Below are positions 7,208 through 14,775 of a DNA stretch of 19,668 nucleotides, piece by piece. This DNA is from an uncultured Bacteroidales bacterium (GTDB taxonomy: Bacteria; Bacteroidota; Bacteroidia; Bacteroidales; Bacteroidaceae): contig CAMAMZ010000020.1 of assembly GCA_945837185.1 (NCBI GenBank), positions 1 to 19,668 on the forward strand, read 5' to 3'. A model generated the notes under the pieces. The model made no database searches. It was not told the origin of the DNA and was given only the letters and a program-made list of their open reading frames with translations. The translations under genes and the position numbers were made by a program. Each line of letters opens with the position of its first letter. The first letter of the stretch is position 1.

Positions 7208-9373
7208 TTAGGGACGATCTTCTTTTGCTGTACCGAAATCAGAAGGTTTATCGCCCATGGTGAATACGAGGTTGCCGCCTTCTTGCAATTCTTTAAAGTC
7301 GATAAACGACTTGGTGTAGGGTTTGCCGTTGAAGGTTACTTGCTGTATGTATTTGTTGGTGCTGCTGTTGCCCTGTGCCTCGATGACCAAGGTCTTGCCA
7401 TTGCCTACCTGGAGTGTAGCCTTGTCGAAGATAGGTGAGCCGAACACAAACTTGCCACCGGAAGGTTCAACCTGATAGAGTCCCAGTGAAGTGAGAATGT
7501 ACCAAGCAGACATCTGGCCTACGTCTTCATTACCACTCAAGCCATCATAATCGTCTTTATACATGGTGAGCAAGGTTTGGCGAAGCAAATCAGCGGCCTT
7601 CCATGGCTGGCCGATGTAGTTGTACATATATATAATATGATGGCTGGGCTCGTTGCCATGCGCATACTGACCAATCAAACCAGAGATGTCGGGAGAAGCC
7701 TCTGCGCCCATATCACCTGTTACAATAAACAAGGAGTCGAGTTTTGAAACAAAGCGCTCCTCACTGCCAAAGCAGTCAACCAAGCCATGTACGTCGTGGG
7801 GCACGAGCCAAGCATATTGCCAGGCGTTGCCTTCTGTATAATCGTCTTGACGGTGTACGGCATGGAAAGGATCGAAGGGCACACGGAATTTGCCTTCTGC
7901 TGTCAGGCCACGCATAAAGCCCGTACCTGGGTCAAAATGCTTGCGGTAGAGTTGGCTGCGGTTGTGGAAATAGTTGTAGTCATCTTCATGACCCAGCAAT
8001 TTCGCAACCTTAGCAATACCGTCATCGGCAATGGCATATTCCAATCCTTTTGCCACGGTTTCAAATGTGGGGTCAAGTTCACAAGGCAAATAGCCATACT
8101 GCTTCAACAGGTTCATGCCACGCTCATCGAGCATTGCAGAAGCCTTCATGGCCTGGAAAGCCTCTTCTTTATTTTCTACAAAACCTTTCAATACAAGGTC
8201 GGCAAGGACAATGATGCCCGGGTTGCCCACCATGCAGTCTGTTTCATTGCCTACTAAGTGCCAAATGGGAAGTTTGCCCTGCTCTTTATAAATCTGCGTG
8301 AAAGTGCGCCCCATGTCTTTCATCTTTTCAGGATGGATGAGGGTCATGAGAGGCATGGCAGCACGGTAGGTATCCCAAAGAGAAAGGGTTGTATAGTTGG
8401 TGAAGTCGCCTTTGTGCACCTTGCCGTCAGCACCACGGTAGTCACCGTTGCAGTCAGAGAAGGTGGAGGGAGCTGTCATAGAATGGAAGAGTGCGGTATA
8501 GAAGATGCGACGTTGGGTTTCATCGCTTGTCTCTATGAGAATCTTACCCAACTCATCGTTCCACGCCTTGCGGGCAGCCGTAACGGTACCGTCAAAGTCC
8601 CAAGCAGGAATTTCAGCTTTGAGATTGGCTTTTGCGTTTTCCACGCTCACAGCAGAGAGACCGACCTTTACCAGAACCGGACTGTCGGTAGCCGCCAACT
8701 GCCATACGCTGACGCTGTCGTCGCCAGCCACTTGTTTAACGGGTTGTGAGAACTCTGCTGCAAAGAATATCTGTTGGTCCTTGGCCCATCCCTCAGAATG
8801 GCGGTAGCCCGTGATAATCGTTTCTGATTCTTGTGTAAATTTACAGTCTTTTACATGGTCCCAGCCAATGCCTTGCTTCAAGTCGAGCTTGAAGAAAGCA
8901 TCGCTCCCTTGTGCAAAAGTATAGCGATGGAAACCGGCACGTGTAGTAGCCGTAAGTTCCACCTTTACATTCGGATCCTGCAATTGCAGTACATAATAGC
9001 CTGGGGTAACCGTTTCGTTCTTGTGTGAGAAACTCACGGAATCCTGGTCGGCTCTTGACATGGGGAGCAACGCAATGTCTCCTAAGTCACCAATGCCAGT
9101 ACCGCTCAAATGTGTATGGCCAAAGCCCACAAGAACAGAATCGCTGTAATGATAACCGGAACACCAGTCCCAGCCACGTGTTGGTTCTGTAGGGCCGAGT
9201 TGAACAAAGCCAAATGGTACGTTGGCACCCAGAAAGACATGTCCGTGACCTCCGGTTCCAATGTAAGGGTTAACATACTGTGTAAGGTCGTGCGTCGGGC
9301 TGTTAGTTTGCCCACAAGATGCAAAACATAGTGTTGCAATAGCACAATAGAGTACTTTTTTTAATAGTTTCAT
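7208..9373 (-). CDS. GH92 family exo-alpha-mannosidase lipoprotein
   Basis: A 721-residue calcium-dependent exo-alpha-mannosidase of glycoside hydrolase family 92. It begins with a lipoprotein signal peptide (lipobox FASC, Cys20), so it should be membrane-anchored, periplasmic or surface-exposed. The N-terminal domain opens with YVNPYIGTGGHGHVFLGAN (33-51). The (alpha/alpha)6 catalytic domain holds LSLWDTYRAAMPL (330-342), DYTEGNAWQYAW with Glu514 as probable general acid, HGNEPSHH (572-579), and GLSGNEDVGQMSAWY (611-625) with Asp617 as probable base. It would cut alpha-1,2 or alpha-1,3 (or alpha-1,6) mannose; linkage is not readable. The start at 9373 is chosen over an upstream in-frame ATG at 9487 because it gives the lipobox, and because the promoter -7 box at 9403-9396 lies inside the longer version. 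It is the first gene of the operon. Confidence 0.95.
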   Translation of the reverse strand: MKLLKKVLYCAIATLCFASCGQTNSPTHDLTQYVNPYIGTGGHGHVFLGANVPFGFVQLGPTEPTRGWDWCSGYHYSDSVLVGFGHTHLSGTGIGDLGDIALLPMSRADQDSVSFSHKNETVTPGYYVLQLQDPNVKVELTATTRAGFHRYTFAQGSDAFFKLDLKQGIGWDHVKDCKFTQESETIITGYRHSEGWAKDQQIFFAAEFSQPVKQVAGDDSVSVWQLAATDSPVLVKVGLSAVSVENAKANLKAEIPAWDFDGTVTAARKAWNDELGKILIETSDETQRRIFYTALFHSMTAPSTFSDCNGDYRGADGKVHKGDFTNYTTLSLWDTYRAAMPLMTLIHPEKMKDMGRTFTQIYKEQGKLPIWHLVGNETDCMVGNPGIIVLADLVLKGFVENKEEAFQAMKASAMLDERGMNLLKQYGYLPCELDPTFETVAKGLEYAIADDGIAKVAKLLGHEDDYNYFHNRSQLYRKHFDPGTGFMRGLTAEGKFRVPFDPFHAVHRQDDYTEGNAWQYAWLVPHDVHGLVDCFGSEERFVSKLDSLFIVTGDMGAEASPDISGLIGQYAHGNEPSHHIIYMYNYIGQPWKAADLLRQTLLTMYKDDYDGLSGNEDVGQMSAWYILTSLGLYQVEPSGGKFVFGSPIFDKATLQVGNGKTLVIEAQGNSSTNKYIQQVTFNGKPYTKSFIDFKELQEGGNLVFTMGDKPSDFGTAKEDRP

Positions 9374-9395
9374 TGTTAATAGTATATAGTCTGTA

Positions 9396-9403
9396 CAAAG
9401 GTA
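9396..9403 (-). promoter_or_regulatory. -7 promoter element for the GH92-GH125-MFS-GH130 operon
   Basis: TACCTTTG on the minus strand fits TAnnTTTG exactly and lies 22 bases before the GH92 start. The best -33 candidate is ATTG, with a spacer of only 17 bases, a weak match that leaves room for an activator or alternative sigma factor. The leader would be under 20 bases. Confidence 0.5.
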
Positions 9404-9497
9404 ATAAAATTCAGTGTATTCAATAGGTTCGGAGTGTGAAAATTCGCTAAAAGCGCAATAAATCCTTCGTTTTAACCCCAACGGCAATTTTTTTTAT

Positions 9498-9505
9498 TAA
9501 CTTTG
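9498..9505 (+). promoter_or_regulatory. -7 promoter element for the metF-holB-ricT-gldH operon
   Basis: TAACTTTG fits TAnnTTTG exactly and is preceded by a T-run (9488-9495). No TTTG is found at the expected distance upstream; the bases there are CCCC. The start of transcription would fall near 9512, a few bases before the metF ATG, implying a very short or absent leader. It is divergent from the mannoside operon promoter, with about 94 bases between the two -7 elements. Confidence 0.5.
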
Positions 9506-9518
9506 CAGTCAGATGTAA

Positions 9519-10481
9519 ATGAAGATGAACATTGTTGAACTTATAAACCAAAAAGAGGCGCAACGCAATTTCTCTTTTGAGGTGTTGCCGCCCTTGAAAG
9601 GCAACGGCACAGAAGCTTTGTTTGCCACCATCGACAAGTTGAATGACTATGCTCCGCTTTATGTGAATATAACCACACACCATAGCGAATATGTGTATCG
9701 TGAACTGGAGAATGGGCAGTTTGAAAGAAACCGCATCCGGCGTAGGCCGGGCACGGTAGCTATTGCTGCTGCCATACAACAACGCTACGGTATTCCCGTT
9801 GTACCCCATGTCATCTGTAGTGGCGCCACTATAGAAGATATTGAGTATGAGTTGATCGACCTGCAGTTTTTGGATATAGCCAATCTGTTGCTGCTCCGCG
9901 GTGATAAAGCGAAAGATGACAGAACCTTTACACCTATTGCTGGAGGATATGCGCACACGACACAGCTCATCGAACAGGTGAACCGTTTCAATGATGGCTT
10001 CTTTGCCGACGGTAGTGTTATACGGCATCCTGGTCGACGATTCGATTTCGGTGTGGCATGCTATCCGGAGAAGCACGATGAGGCTCCGAATATTGAGATG
10101 GATATGCACTATCTGAAAATGAAACAGGAGATGGGTGCTTCTTATGCGGTGACACAGCTCTTTTATGATAATGAAAAATTCTTCTCGTTTGTAGAGCGTG
10201 CCCGGGAGATGGGCATCACCATTCCCATTATTCCTGGCATCAAGCCCTTTGCCAAACTCTCGCAACTCACGGTAGTGCCCAAGACATTCCATTGCGACTT
10301 GCCGCAAGCCTTGGCAGCGGAGGTGGTGAAATGTAAGACCGATGAGGATGCGCGCGCTTTAGGAGTGGAATGGGCTGTGCACCAATGCACGGAACTCTAT
10401 GAAAGAGGTGTGAAAAATATCCATTTCTATACCATCTCTGCTGTAAACAGTGTGGCAGAGGTTGTAAGGAGGCTGTTATGA
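9519..10481 (+). CDS. metF: 5,10-methylenetetrahydrofolate reductase
   Basis: A 320-residue cytosolic FAD enzyme that reduces 5,10-methylene-THF to 5-methyl-THF, the methyl donor for methionine synthesis. It is a single TIM-barrel domain of bacterial length. Conserved residues line up with those of the E. coli enzyme: Glu21 in FSFEVLPP, Asp129 in LLRGDK, and Gln213 in VTQLFYDN. The segments VNITTHHSEYVYRE, FGVACYPEKHDEAPN and IIPGIKPF are typical of Bacteroidetes MetF. ATG codons at 9519 and 9525 are both possible; the first is chosen, but the promoter position would allow either. Its last four bases overlap the holB start (ATGA), so translation is probably coupled. It leads an operon of otherwise unrelated housekeeping genes. 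Confidence 0.95.
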   Translation: MKMNIVELINQKEAQRNFSFEVLPPLKGNGTEALFATIDKLNDYAPLYVNITTHHSEYVYRELENGQFERNRIRRRPGTVAIAAAIQQRYGIPVVPHVICSGATIEDIEYELIDLQFLDIANLLLLRGDKAKDDRTFTPIAGGYAHTTQLIEQVNRFNDGFFADGSVIRHPGRRFDFGVACYPEKHDEAPNIEMDMHYLKMKQEMGASYAVTQLFYDNEKFFSFVERAREMGITIPIIPGIKPFAKLSQLTVVPKTFHCDLPQALAAEVVKCKTDEDARALGVEWAVHQCTELYERGVKNIHFYTISAVNSVAEVVRRLL

Positions 10482-11575
10482 CTTTCGATGAGGTAATCGG
10501 ACAGGAGAGGACAGCACAACGCTTGCTACAGTTGCTGCAGGCACGGCGTATGCCTCATGCCCTGATGCTTTGCGGTCCTGAGGGATGCGGCAAGTTGGCT
10601 TTGGGCTTGGCCTTGGCCTCGCATCTGTTAGACAACAGCAGTCTGTTGCACAACTGGGAGCATCCCGATTTGCATTTCTCATATCCTGTAGTGCGACCGG
10701 CAGATGCCAGTAGTACTACGATGATTACCAGCGATGATTATGTGCGGGAATGGCGCACCCGAATACTTCAGAGTCCGTATCTCTCCATGGAGCAATGGCT
10801 CACTTGTATGAAAGCCGGCAATCAGCAGGCTGTAATCTATGAAGCGGAGAGCGATGCCTTGACCAGAAAACTGAGCATGAAGTCCAGCCAGGGTGGTTAT
10901 AAAGTGGTGTTGATGTGGTTGCCGGAACGCATGAACGAGGCTTGTGCCAACAAACTGCTCAAGCTGTTGGAGGAACCACCACAACAAACCGTCTTTATTT
11001 TGGTGTGCGAAGAGCCTGACCGTTTGTTGGAAACCATACGGAGTAGGGTGCAGCGTGTTGATGTGCCACGCGTAAAGGAAGAAGACATAGCTGCTGCGCT
11101 CGTTAAGCAGAGAGGTTTGGAAGAAACGGCAGCACGCAGGGTGGCTCATTTCGCTGAAGGCAGTTGGCTGAAGGCAGTGGAAGTGCTTGAGGCTGATAGC
11201 GAACGCAGACTGCTGTTTGATATGTTCCGACAATTGATGCGTTTGGCCTATGCGCGCAATCTGAAGGATTTGAAAAAGTGGGAGGAAACGGTGAGCACCT
11301 TTGGACGGGAGCGTCAGCGTCGTATGCTCACTTATTTCTCTTCCATGGTGCGCGAAAACTTCATGAGTAATTTTGGAGAGCGCGAACTTTGTTATATGTC
11401 TGACGAGGAGGAGGCTTTTGCCAGCAAGTTTTCCAGATTTGTCAATGAGGCCAACGTGATAGAGATGATGGAACTTTTGCAGCAGGCATATGTCGAGATA
11501 GGGCAGAACGTGAGTGCCAAGACAGTGTTCTATGATTTGGCCCTGCAGATGATTGTGCTGTTGCGCAAACAATGA
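10478..11575 (+). CDS. holB: DNA polymerase III delta prime subunit (clamp loader), lacking the zinc-binding cysteines
   Basis: A 365-residue AAA+ protein of the clamp-loader complex that loads the beta sliding clamp. The opening FDEVIGQERTAQRLLQLL is the usual clamp-loader start. The P-loop GPEGCGKL (33-40) has Leu where Thr/Ser normally binds magnesium, common in the non-hydrolysing delta-prime subunit. Residues 149-167 (PERMNEACANKLLKLLEEP) replace the Walker B/DEAH region as in other Bacteroidetes delta-prime proteins, followed by TIRSRVQ near the SRC motif position. HPDLHFSYPVV (62-72) is a family hallmark. Oddly, the segment before it (about 47-61) is short and has no cysteine, where the family usually carries a four-cysteine zinc module. 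The gene overlaps metF by 4 bp and is 65 bp before ricT. Confidence 0.88.
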   Translation: MTFDEVIGQERTAQRLLQLLQARRMPHALMLCGPEGCGKLALGLALASHLLDNSSLLHNWEHPDLHFSYPVVRPADASSTTMITSDDYVREWRTRILQSPYLSMEQWLTCMKAGNQQAVIYEAESDALTRKLSMKSSQGGYKVVLMWLPERMNEACANKLLKLLEEPPQQTVFILVCEEPDRLLETIRSRVQRVDVPRVKEEDIAAALVKQRGLEETAARRVAHFAEGSWLKAVEVLEADSERRLLFDMFRQLMRLAYARNLKDLKKWEETVSTFGRERQRRMLTYFSSMVRENFMSNFGERELCYMSDEEEAFASKFSRFVNEANVIEMMELLQQAYVEIGQNVSAKTVFYDLALQMIVLLRKQ

Positions 11576-11640
11576 TACAGCACTTTTCTGTAGACCTATA
11601 TAATATAATTTCAACGTAAGAAAAGGAACTGAATTAGAAT

Positions 11641-12843
11641 ATGAGTTGTAAATGTGATATGTGTGTCGGCGGCGACCGTGGCCTCTGTTGCAGAGGATGC
11701 GGCAAGCAGGATAAACAGTTGAATACCTATGACTGGTTGGCTGATGTGCCTGGGAATTCAATGTCGACAGACCTTGTGGAGGTGCAGTTCAAGAATACCC
11801 GAAAGGGATATTATCATAATGTGAACCATTTAGACCTGCATAAGGGCGACATTGTTGCGGTTGAAGCCAGTCCGGGACATGATATCGGAGTGGTGACGCT
11901 TACGGGCAAATTGGTGAAACTGCAGGTGAAGAAGGCAAATCTCAAATCAGCAGATGATATACGGCGTATTTATCGCATAGCCAAACCGGTAGATATGGAC
12001 AAATATCATGAGGCAAAGAGCCGTGAACATGGAACGATGATTCAGAGCAGACAGATTGCCAAGGATTTGGGATTGCAAATGAAAATTGGCGACGTGGAAT
12101 ATCAAGGCGACGGCAATAAGGCTATCTTCTATTATATTGCCGACGAACGTGTCGATTTCCGACAGCTTATCAAGGTGTTGGCCGAAACATTCCACGTGCG
12201 CATAGAAATGAAGCAAATCGGTGCCCGACAAGAGGCAGGACGTATTGGTGGTACGGGGCCTTGCGGCAGGGAATTATGCTGTGCGACATGGATGAAGAAT
12301 TTTATCAGCGTGAGTACCAATGCTGCGCGTTTCCAGGATATTTCTCTCAATCCTCAAAAACTGGCAGGCATGTGTGCCAAACTGAAGTGTTGTCTCAATT
12401 ATGAGGTGGACAATTATGTGGAGGCGGGACGAAGAATGCCAAGCAAGGAGGTGGTATTGCAAACGAAGGACAGCGACTACTATCTCTTCAAGATGGATAT
12501 CCTTGCAGGCCTTGTAACGTATTCCACTGATAAGAATCTGGCTGTGAACCTTGAGACGATAACAGCAGAGCGTGCCCGACAAATCATTGAAATGAACAAG
12601 AATGGAGAGAAACCGCTCAACTTGGCTGAAGAGGGGGAAGGGAAGCGGGAAGCAAAACCTGCCGACTTGCTGCATGATACCGACATCAGCCGTTTCGATA
12701 AAACGAAGCGCAAGAAGAAAGGCGGCAATGCCAACAAAGGCAATAGTAAGCCTAAACAACCCAAAGCGGCTCCTAAGGCCAACAATACTGGTGGCAAGAA
12801 GAAACCTGCTACCCCCAAGAACGACAACAAACCAAAAGAATGA
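11641..12843 (+). CDS. ricT: PSP1-domain protein RicT (YaaT family) with cysteine-rich N-terminus
   Basis: A 400-residue protein of the PSP1/YaaT family. In Bacillus subtilis RicT works in an iron-sulfur-containing complex with RicA and RicF that affects RNase Y and RNA processing; the role in Bacteroidetes is not established. The core (about 45-260) carries VEVQFKNTRKGYYHN, the PSP1 region, and the paired motifs CGRELCC (208-214) and CAKLKCC (245-251), whose six cysteines match the family pattern. The first 20 residues contain six more cysteines (3, 5, 8, 16, 17, 20). The C-terminus (about 335-400) is a Lys/Pro/Asn-rich, probably disordered tail that could bind RNA. The 65-bp gap before it holds no clear promoter. 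It overlaps gldH by 4 bp. Confidence 0.92.
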   Translation: MSCKCDMCVGGDRGLCCRGCGKQDKQLNTYDWLADVPGNSMSTDLVEVQFKNTRKGYYHNVNHLDLHKGDIVAVEASPGHDIGVVTLTGKLVKLQVKKANLKSADDIRRIYRIAKPVDMDKYHEAKSREHGTMIQSRQIAKDLGLQMKIGDVEYQGDGNKAIFYYIADERVDFRQLIKVLAETFHVRIEMKQIGARQEAGRIGGTGPCGRELCCATWMKNFISVSTNAARFQDISLNPQKLAGMCAKLKCCLNYEVDNYVEAGRRMPSKEVVLQTKDSDYYLFKMDILAGLVTYSTDKNLAVNLETITAERARQIIEMNKNGEKPLNLAEEGEGKREAKPADLLHDTDISRFDKTKRKKKGGNANKGNSKPKQPKAAPKANNTGGKKKPATPKNDNKPKE

Positions 12844-13298
12844 GGAAACTGTTTTGGATGGTAGGACTGTGGGTCGTCTTCTCTGTTACGGCCTGCGACC
12901 ATAAGGTGTATGACCATTACTGTCATACACCTGTTGCTGGTTGGGAAAAGAATGATACGCTCTGCTATGATATTGCTCCCATGCAGCAGCAAGGGATGTA
13001 TCAGTTGGGCGTAGGCTTGCGTTTGAGCAATGCTTATCCGTTTATGGGTATTACCCTCATCGTTGAACAAACAGTATGGCCTCAGCGCAGAACCTTAATT
13101 GATACGGTGGAATGCCGACTTGTTGGTCAGCATGGTAAACACAAACAGCATGGCATAAGCTATTTCCAGTATACGCAACCCATAGGAAAACTGAGTTTGC
13201 AGGCTGGTGACAGCTTGCACATCACTGTGCGGCACGATATGCAACGCGATATCTTGCCTGGTGTGAGTGATGTGGGTATTTTTATGACGAAGCAATAA
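12840..13298 (+). CDS. gldH: GldH-type lipoprotein
   Basis: A 152-residue lipoprotein: signal peptide with lipobox VTAC (Cys19), then a beta-rich domain (YDHYCHTPVAGWEKNDTLCY, later QLGVGLRLSNAYPF) that resembles GldH. GldH was described as a gliding lipoprotein in Flavobacterium, but homologues occur in non-gliding Bacteroidales directly after holB and the PSP1 gene, exactly as here. Its role in such species is unclear. The start overlaps the ricT stop (ATGA), implying coupled translation. It is the last gene of the operon and ends 7 bp from the convergent rodA stop, with no recognisable terminator between them. Confidence 0.85.
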   Translation: MRKLFWMVGLWVVFSVTACDHKVYDHYCHTPVAGWEKNDTLCYDIAPMQQQGMYQLGVGLRLSNAYPFMGITLIVEQTVWPQRRTLIDTVECRLVGQHGKHKQHGISYFQYTQPIGKLSLQAGDSLHITVRHDMQRDILPGVSDVGIFMTKQ

Positions 13299-13305
13299 GG
13301 TAGGC

Positions 13306-14775
13306 CTATCGGTGTTTGAGATTGCGACTCGCGTCAATACGCAGGAAAATGAAGAGCAGCAGGGTAAAGCCCCATAGCGATGAGCCGCCATAGCTGAAGA
13401 AAGGGAGCGGAATACCAATTACCGGGGTTAGTCCCAGCACCATACCTACATTGATAAACACATGAAATAGAAAAACACTCAGCACGCAATATCCATACAC
13501 CCTGCCGAAAGTAAAGGGTTGACGTTCTGCCAGATAAATGAGGCGTAAAATGAGGGCCAGAAATAGTAGCAGTACACCGGCCGACCCTAAGAATCCTTCT
13601 TCTTCACCCACGGTGCAGAAGATAAAGTCAGTGTCCTGTTCTGGTACAAACTTGAGTTTGGTTTGCGTGCCGTTCAAGAACCCTTTTCCTTTCAATCCAC
13701 CCGACCCAATGGCAATTTCGCTCTGGTGAACATTGTATCCGGCTCCAGCCAAGTCTTCCTCCAAGCCCAACAATACGTTGATGCGCACCCGTTGGTGCTC
13801 TTTGAGAACATGGTTGAGCACATGGTCTGCTGAATAGAAAAAACCTGCAGAACCGAAGGCAAAGAGGGCTATGAAGAAATAGCTGCGTAAACGAGTGGCC
13901 AAAGCCCGATATAAAAGATACAATATCAGTGAAACGGTTAGAAGCAGTTGGATCCAAATCAAATTGAATGGTATCACATATTCGGCAAAGGCAAGGAAAA
14001 AAAGTGTGACGACTATGGCTGTTCCTGCAAGAATCCTGGCCTCTCTATGCGCTTTGCAATAAATGGACAGCATTATCAGCGTGAAACTTTGCACCAATAG
14101 CAACACGACAAACTGCCCCACGGAGGTAGGGGTGTCGAAAAGCATGATATGCTCGTATTTGATGCCTATCACGAAATAAATCACCATGGCAACACCCGTG
14201 AAGAGAATGCCTCCCTTCATACCTTCACGGTAAAGCATAAGGAAAAACGAGAGATAAACCAAAGCTGAACCTGTTTCCTTTTGTGCCACAATAAAAAGCA
14301 TAGGTACGAAAATCACGGCCAATGCCATGCCAAAATCCTTCCATCTATGCATATCAAAGCCATACGTGCTCATAAGTTTGGAAATGGCAAGGGCAGTGGC
14401 AAACTTGGCAAATTCCGCAGGTTGTAGTCGCAACGGTCCTAAAACGAGCCAAGAGCGTGAACCCTTGATTTCATGAGGATTGAAGATTGTGACAAAAAGC
14501 AAGATGAGGAGGAGGGCGTAAATCACGTAGGAGAACGTGTTGTAGATACGGTCGTCCATCATCAACAAGATGAAGCCTAAGGCTATTGATGTTCCTATCC
14601 ACACGATTTGCATGCCACTACGGGTGTCGAGACTGAAGATGTCGGTGCTACCGTAGGTATAGCTTGCCCCACACACGCTAATCCATCCGAACACGAGGAG
14701 GGTAAGGTAGATGACAATCGTCCATTTGTCCAACGATTGTAGCACACCTTGTTGTTTATCTGCTGCTTGAGCCAT
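13306..14775 (-). CDS. rodA: Rod-shape peptidoglycan glycosyltransferase RodA (SEDS family)
   Basis: A 489-residue polytopic inner-membrane protein that polymerises lipid II into glycan strands for side-wall growth, acting with PBP2. SEDS signatures: LRLQPAEFAKFATALAISKL, the large periplasmic loop with LEEDLAGAGYNVHQSEIAIG (its Asp is the expected catalytic residue), GLKGKGFLNGTQTKLKFVPE, and the C-terminal TPVIGIPLPFFSYGGSS. The start at 14775 (MAQAADKQQG) is chosen over an in-frame ATG at 14835, because the longer form would run 80 bp into the PBP2 gene; the chosen start still overlaps the mrdA stop by 20 bp, suggesting translational coupling. It is slightly longer than E. coli RodA, with extra hydrophobic segments mid-protein, normal for Bacteroidetes. 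Confidence 0.95.
   Translation of the reverse strand: MAQAADKQQGVLQSLDKWTIVIYLTLLVFGWISVCGASYTYGSTDIFSLDTRSGMQIVWIGTSIALGFILLMMDDRIYNTFSYVIYALLLILLFVTIFNPHEIKGSRSWLVLGPLRLQPAEFAKFATALAISKLMSTYGFDMHRWKDFGMALAVIFVPMLFIVAQKETGSALVYLSFFLMLYREGMKGGILFTGVAMVIYFVIGIKYEHIMLFDTPTSVGQFVVLLLVQSFTLIMLSIYCKAHREARILAGTAIVVTLFFLAFAEYVIPFNLIWIQLLLTVSLILYLLYRALATRLRSYFFIALFAFGSAGFFYSADHVLNHVLKEHQRVRINVLLGLEEDLAGAGYNVHQSEIAIGSGGLKGKGFLNGTQTKLKFVPEQDTDFIFCTVGEEEGFLGSAGVLLLFLALILRLIYLAERQPFTFGRVYGYCVLSVFLFHVFINVGMVLGLTPVIGIPLPFFSYGGSSLWGFTLLLFIFLRIDASRNLKHR

Noticed and set aside
9374..9487. Longer GH92 start at 9487
   Set aside because: It would bury the lipoprotein signal peptide 38 residues inside the protein and include the promoter -7 box.
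9447..10307. Minus-strand ORF (286 codons) opposite metF
   Set aside because: It is antisense to metF, whose catalytic residues are intact, shows no recognisable motif, and overlaps the divergent promoter region.
10679..11761. Long minus-strand ORF (360 codons) opposite holB
   Set aside because: It lies antisense to a clear AAA+ clamp-loader gene, has a composition rich in His, Gln and Leu with no domain I recognise, and crosses the holB-ricT gap. It is a shadow of coding bias on the plus strand.
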